Below the pieces are notes generated by a model. The model had not been told where the DNA came from. It was given only the letters and a program-made list of their open reading frames with translations, and searched no databases. Made by a program: the position numbers and the translations under genes. Shown here piece by piece: positions 60,300 to 64,000 of a stretch of DNA of 64,000 nt. The stretch covers positions 12,588,001 through 12,652,000 of the forward strand of contig CM060734.1 of assembly GCA_030704615.1 (NCBI GenBank), in the 5' to 3' direction. Within the stretch, counting starts at the first letter, position 1; each line of letters opens with the position of its first letter. Source of the DNA: Takakia lepidozioides (taxonomy: Eukaryota; Streptophyta; Takakiopsida; Takakiales; Takakiaceae).

Positions 60300-61232
60300 C
60301 GTCGGATAGTTTACACGTGTATGATGTACACGAGGCGGAGTTACAGAGGATCACATGGGTTACAGAGGGTTACATGGAGTGAGGGTTACATAGGAGTGAG
60401 GGTGACACTCTGCGGTGCTACAGAGGGTTACATGGGTTACAGAGGGTTACATGGTGGTGAGGGTTACAGAGGGTCACAGAAGGTTACATGGAGTGAGGGT
60501 GACACTCTGCGGTGTTACAGAGGGTTACATGGGTTACAGAGGGTCACAGAGGGGTACATGGGTTACAAAGGGTTACAGAGGGTTACATAGAGTGAGGGTT
60601 ACATAGGGGTGAGGGTGACATTCTGCGGTGTTACAGAGGGTTACATGGGTTACAGAGGGTCACAGAGGGTTACATGGAGTGAGGGTTACATGGGGGTGAG
60701 GGTGACACTCCGCTACATGGTGGTGAGGGTTACATGGGTTACAGAGGGTTACATGGGTTAAGAGGGTCACAGAAGATTACATGGGTTGCAAAGTTTTACA
60801 AAGGGTTACATGGAGTGAGGGTTACATAAGGGTGGGGGGGACACTCTGCGGTGTTACAGAGGGTTACATGGTGGTGAGGGTTACAGAGGGTCATGGGGTT
60901 ACATGGGTTGCAGAGGGTTACATGGTGGTGTGGGTTACACTCGGCGGAATTACAGAGGGTTACATGGGGGTGAGGGTTAAACTCGGGGCGGGGGTTACAG
61001 GGGCTGACGTGCAGGGGGTTACAGGGAACTGGCGGACTGGTGTCGCAGAACGACGATGCGCCGGGGGCGACGACGCCGATGGGATGAGAGCGGGGATGGG
61101 GAGGGATTGACCGAGCCCAGCCGGCTGCCTTTCGATGGCTGCCGGAGGCGGAGAGCCGGCGGTACGGGGTGTCAGGGCTGGACCGTCCTGACGCGCTCGC
61201 ATTAAGTTCTTACATTATTCCTATTATCTTCC
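60300..61232 (-). repeat. Right terminal arm, inverted copy of the left arm
   Basis: The reverse complement aligns with 36,652-37,600: unique terminal 200 bp, then CCCGTAACCCCC, TGTAACCCTCTGTAAC, AACACCGCAGAGTG and related units in the same order. The left arm lacks about 15 bp that the right has near 61,050-61,070 (CGCCGGGGGCG), and has a short CTTCCACC insertion. ORFs through this array are by-products of the repeat. Confidence 0.85.
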
Positions 61233-62252
61233 GTTTAAGAAAATCCAGGGCCTCTGTCCCTGTTACCTAAATAAAATAAATAAATAAAAATCATAATATT
61301 TATGATGATATAACAAAAAAACAGGTAACATTTATCCAGGGTGGACTGTAACAAATATAGAGGGTTGACTCACACACGTACCCAAGTAGGAGATTCTCTA
61401 TGTAGCCTTAGAGATCCTTGAAGACGATTTCGCTGCTTCCCTCGTTAGAAAACAAAAGTGTGAGATTGGCCCTCTCCCAAGTGTAGAAGGAGGACCTGGG
61501 GCCTGTCATCATCGCCCTCATCACTATTCTCACGGCCGAGTGATGAAAGCAAAATGAGCAGATGCAGTGGTGGGGGCATGTGGTTGAAAAACATGAGAGC
61601 GGACCCACAAGGAAATCATGAATCCCTGGTACAGTTACCAGATGCGCTATGGAGGCACTTAAACATTCTGTGATGGAATACAGTGTAGATACGGTCCTTT
61701 CTTCCTCATCAATCCGGAGCCTCTCAAGTGTTTCTCATTCGTTCACCGGTAGTGACACGATTCTACAGGTACTGGAGGTGTTGCCTTAAAGAGTGTTGAT
61801 TCTGGAGGGTCTAGATGGCATGGTATGGTAGGTTGGGTTATCTTTTTAGAATTTGTTGTTACATGCATTGCACTTATGTGAGGACCTCTGGAGGTTCGAT
61901 GTTAATTCTGCAGCTGCCGAGTCCGAGTGACCATCTTTGTCGTTGTCCTCTCCTTCCTGTCGTTGATATTCCCTTTTCGTCTATCATCTGGGCTCTATGC
62001 ATACTTGAGTGAATCTGTTTTGCTTTTGCTTCTCTCTCAGAGCTATTGTATTTGTGTATGGTTGGTATGTGGACGTCCACTTTCTCCTTCAGCGTTCAAT
62101 CAAGCAATGCATAATGTTACTTTAGTATACTGTTACTTTAGTAGCAGCAGTCAGGAAGTGTTAAATACAGGCTCGTTTCGCAGGGGAGAAGATGGAGGAC
62201 ACATACTAGTCAGAAAGAATGTGTCAATTAGCCTGACATTGCAGCATTACGA
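61233..62252. other. Flank with LINE tail remnant, upstream of APS kinase
   Basis: At 61,241-61,264 the sequence CCAGGGCCTCTGTCCCTGTT followed by A/T-rich repeats matches the LINE 3' terminus at 35,900-35,919. The rest has no recognised gene and should include the APS kinase 5' UTR and promoter. Confidence 0.6.
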
Positions 62253-63161
62253 ATGCTACAGCTGAGTTTACTTCCTTTTCAAACTCTTTCTCCCTCTCCT
62301 CTACTGTCTTCAAGTATCCAAGTGGCAACATCTTACAGTCCATCTTATTCCTATCATCTGGAAAGGTTCCGCGACTCTCTTCGTGTTCTGGACAGAAATC
62401 CTCTAACTTTTGTGCATCTGGGAATAAGCCGTACCTCTCTAGACAGACCCTTGCTTTCTGGGTCAGCTCGTCGCCTCCACCAATTTGACACTTTGTCAGT
62501 GCCTTCTAGCGGAAGTATGACTCCCCTTTGCTCCCAAATCCGATGGCATGATGGTTCTGTGGCGCGAGATAAACGCCAAAGCTTGCTCGATCAAAAGGGA
62601 TGTATTATATGGCTGACAGGATTGAGTGGTTCGGGAAAGTCTACGGTTGCTTGCACGCTCGATCACTCTCTAGCGTCCATGGGGAAACTTAGTTATGTGC
62701 TGGATGGCGATAATATACGGCATGGGTTAAGCAACAATCTAGGGTTCTCGGCGGCCGACCGCGACGAGAACATTCGAAGGGTTGGGGAGGTGGCCAAGCT
62801 TTTTGCAGATGCGGGTCTGATTACTCTTGTAAGCCTCATATCCCCATATAAGAGAAACAGAGATTTTGTGAGAGGGCTTGTTCGGAAGGGCGAATTCATT
62901 GAAGTTTACATGAAGGTGCCTCTGGAGGTTTGCGAGGGCAGGGATTGCAAGGGTCTGTACAAGCTGGCAAGGGCAGGGGTATTGAAAGGATTCACTGGAG
63001 TAGATGATCCCTACGAAAAACCGGACAATCCTGAGATCGTGTTGGAGGCAACAAATGCAGCAGGAGAGTTCATCCCGCCAGAGCAAATGGCCAAGACTTT
63101 GATTGATTATTTGAACGAGAATGGGTTTCTGCAGGGGCCCCGCTGCCGAGTGTCTGATTGA
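62253..63161 (+). CDS. Adenylyl-sulfate (APS) kinase, plastid-type, intronless
   Basis: The 302-aa protein phosphorylates APS to PAPS, the sulfate donor for sulfation. Residues 1-90 are Ser/Leu/Arg-rich with few acids, like a plastid transit peptide. The kinase domain follows: P-loop GLSGSGKST (123-131), DGDNIRHGL (151-159), RDENIRRVGEVAKLFADAG, SLISPYK, then KGLYKLARAG and KGFTGVDDPYEKP. All catalytic blocks are intact and there is no stop. The whole domain lies in one exon. Plant enzymes carry two regulatory Cys, one in WHEC near the domain start and one in LCY before DGDN. Here these read WHDG and LSY. The start ATG overlaps a possible splice acceptor (CTACAG), so an upstream exon is conceivable. 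Confidence 0.9.
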   Translation: MLQLSLLPFQTLSPSPLLSSSIQVATSYSPSYSYHLERFRDSLRVLDRNPLTFVHLGISRTSLDRPLLSGSARRLHQFDTLSVPSSGSMTPLCSQIRWHDGSVARDKRQSLLDQKGCIIWLTGLSGSGKSTVACTLDHSLASMGKLSYVLDGDNIRHGLSNNLGFSAADRDENIRRVGEVAKLFADAGLITLVSLISPYKRNRDFVRGLVRKGEFIEVYMKVPLEVCEGRDCKGLYKLARAGVLKGFTGVDDPYEKPDNPEIVLEATNAAGEFIPPEQMAKTLIDYLNENGFLQGPRCRVSD

Positions 63162-64000
63162 GTGCGACTTGAATGGATGTGACGTGGTTTGCTTGGTTCA
63201 TATGGACTAATACTTGGCTGAAGCTTGGGGTTTCCTTGTCAGCATTTTTGGGAGAGAGCTGGGGAGACTATGACCATGCTTTACTGTGTTGGAAGGGATT
63301 CTCGCTGCATCCTCCCAAACTGCTACCTCACCTGTATCTCAGTGCTCCTCGCCACAGATGCAGTCAAACTGCCAATTCCACACTGTCTGGTCACATTGGC
63401 CTTTCAGTCCCAGTTGCATTTCAGGTTGGCATCCTGATGCAGAATAGATCTGCCATCCATCTTGGCCCTATGTCTCAGGGCACAAGTAATCAAAGCTCCA
63501 GGACTAGATGACTATTCAAATTTCAGTTGATGTCAGCCTTAGAATTTTATAGTTAGCATTATGTTTTGATTGTTGGAGTTGAAGGCCGCATTGTTGTACA
63601 TGGACCAATTGATAGTGTACCAGTGAAGGTAAACCTCTGTGACATCAAGTTTCCAGATTGCTTTGTCAAGTTTCCTTGTAAGAGAGACCGAGACACAGAG
63701 ACAGCAGATTCCGTCTCGGCAAGGGAAGGAACCTAGATTATATTGCCTTTTTTGCATGGTTAACACATGCAAGTTAGCAACTGAAGAGGGCTCAAGTGCT
63801 GTAGTTCAAGATGGTTTGAACTTTTCACATTCACTCTTCAGTCCAATGTTGAGAAGATCATGTCAATCCATATTCAATTTACACAAACAGCTTCAAGTTC
63901 TTTTGAGGTTACAAGCCATGACTCTTCTGCCCCTGAGGTAAACCTCCCTGTTCATTTTGAAGCTCATGTCAGAAGTCATGCTGCAAACTCCTGAGCTCCC
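63162..64000. other. 3' flank of APS kinase, no gene seen
   Basis: No ORF with family resemblance. The region presumably contains the 3' UTR and polyadenylation site, but I cannot point to a clear signal. Confidence 0.4.

Larger units (their letters stand above)
36652..61232. mobile_element. Composite MULE-like element with long minisatellite arms, ULP1 and a nested MULE
   Basis: The ends are inverted copies beginning GGAAGATAATAGGAATAATG (36,652 plus; 61,232 minus) and continuing with strong similarity for about 1 kb. The interior has a MULE transposase (49,323-52,670) and a convergent ULP1-like gene (53,896-59,034). MULEs that carry ULP1 proteases are known from plants (Kaonashi/KI-type). 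Removing the nested 11.1-kb element leaves about 13.4 kb. A candidate target duplication, TAAGAAAA, lies at 36,644-36,651 and 61,236-61,243, but three bases separate it from the right end, so it is uncertain. Both genes are broken, so the copy is not autonomous. Confidence 0.65.

Noticed and set aside
62253-63161. Recent bacterial transfer of APS kinase
   Set aside because: The protein has a transit-like extension and land-plant-like blocks (RRVGEVAKLFADAG, KGLYKLARAG, GFTGVDDPYE). Intron absence alone does not support transfer.

Overview
This is nuclear DNA of a multicellular green lineage organism. Two ordinary host genes are visible: a plastid-type APS kinase with a transit-like N-terminus, and an HdeD/DUF308-type membrane protein with phase-consistent GT-AG introns. 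Nearly everything else is transposon-derived. Large TEs, intron-rich TE genes and TGTAACCC-type minisatellites fit a streptophyte alga with a big genome (Chara-like). That placement is inference from overall character, not a database match.

Layout. 1-1,692: broken copy of a transposon-borne DNA methyltransferase, with an internal inversion. 2,935-5,917: HdeD-like gene. 6,690-9,470: LINE on the minus strand lacking its RT. 9,490-10,740: decayed Ty3/gypsy pol. 11,903-14,465: intron-containing DDE-type transposase of unassigned superfamily. 15,316-19,818: LINE with a 1.15-kb in-place inversion. 20,100-24,760: second, nearly full-length LINE. 25,089-25,870: tandem repeats. 26,035-31,307: multi-exon coiled-coil/RING-like gene (minus). 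31,560-32,690 and 32,690-35,925: two LINE 3' parts. 35,971-36,640: small inverted-repeat element with a tRNA-like segment.

36,652-61,232 is a nested structure. The outer element has inverted terminal arms of about 1 kb built from TGTAACCC-type minisatellite. It carries a MULE transposase (49,323-52,670, plus) and a convergent ULP1-protease gene (53,896-59,034, minus). Inside its left arm sits a second MULE (37,873-49,012) with a perfect 9-bp target duplication (CTGTGTCAA) and short terminal inverted repeats. This inner element has two divergent genes: a SWIM-finger MULE transposase (plus) and a gene that reads as a ParB-like domain followed by a bacterial-type (N6/N4) amino DNA methyltransferase (minus). 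Its introns and 3' flank hold at least 15 copies of a palindrome (TCAACCTTGCGT-2 nt-inverse).

Both MULE genes and the methyltransferase carry frameshifts or stops, so these copies look dead. Shared reading frames between the two methyltransferase copies, and splice phases that restore motifs, show that the parent elements encoded real proteins. The unusual content is the ParB-methyltransferase MULE with its own palindrome family. 61,233-64,000 returns to host sequence with the APS kinase gene.
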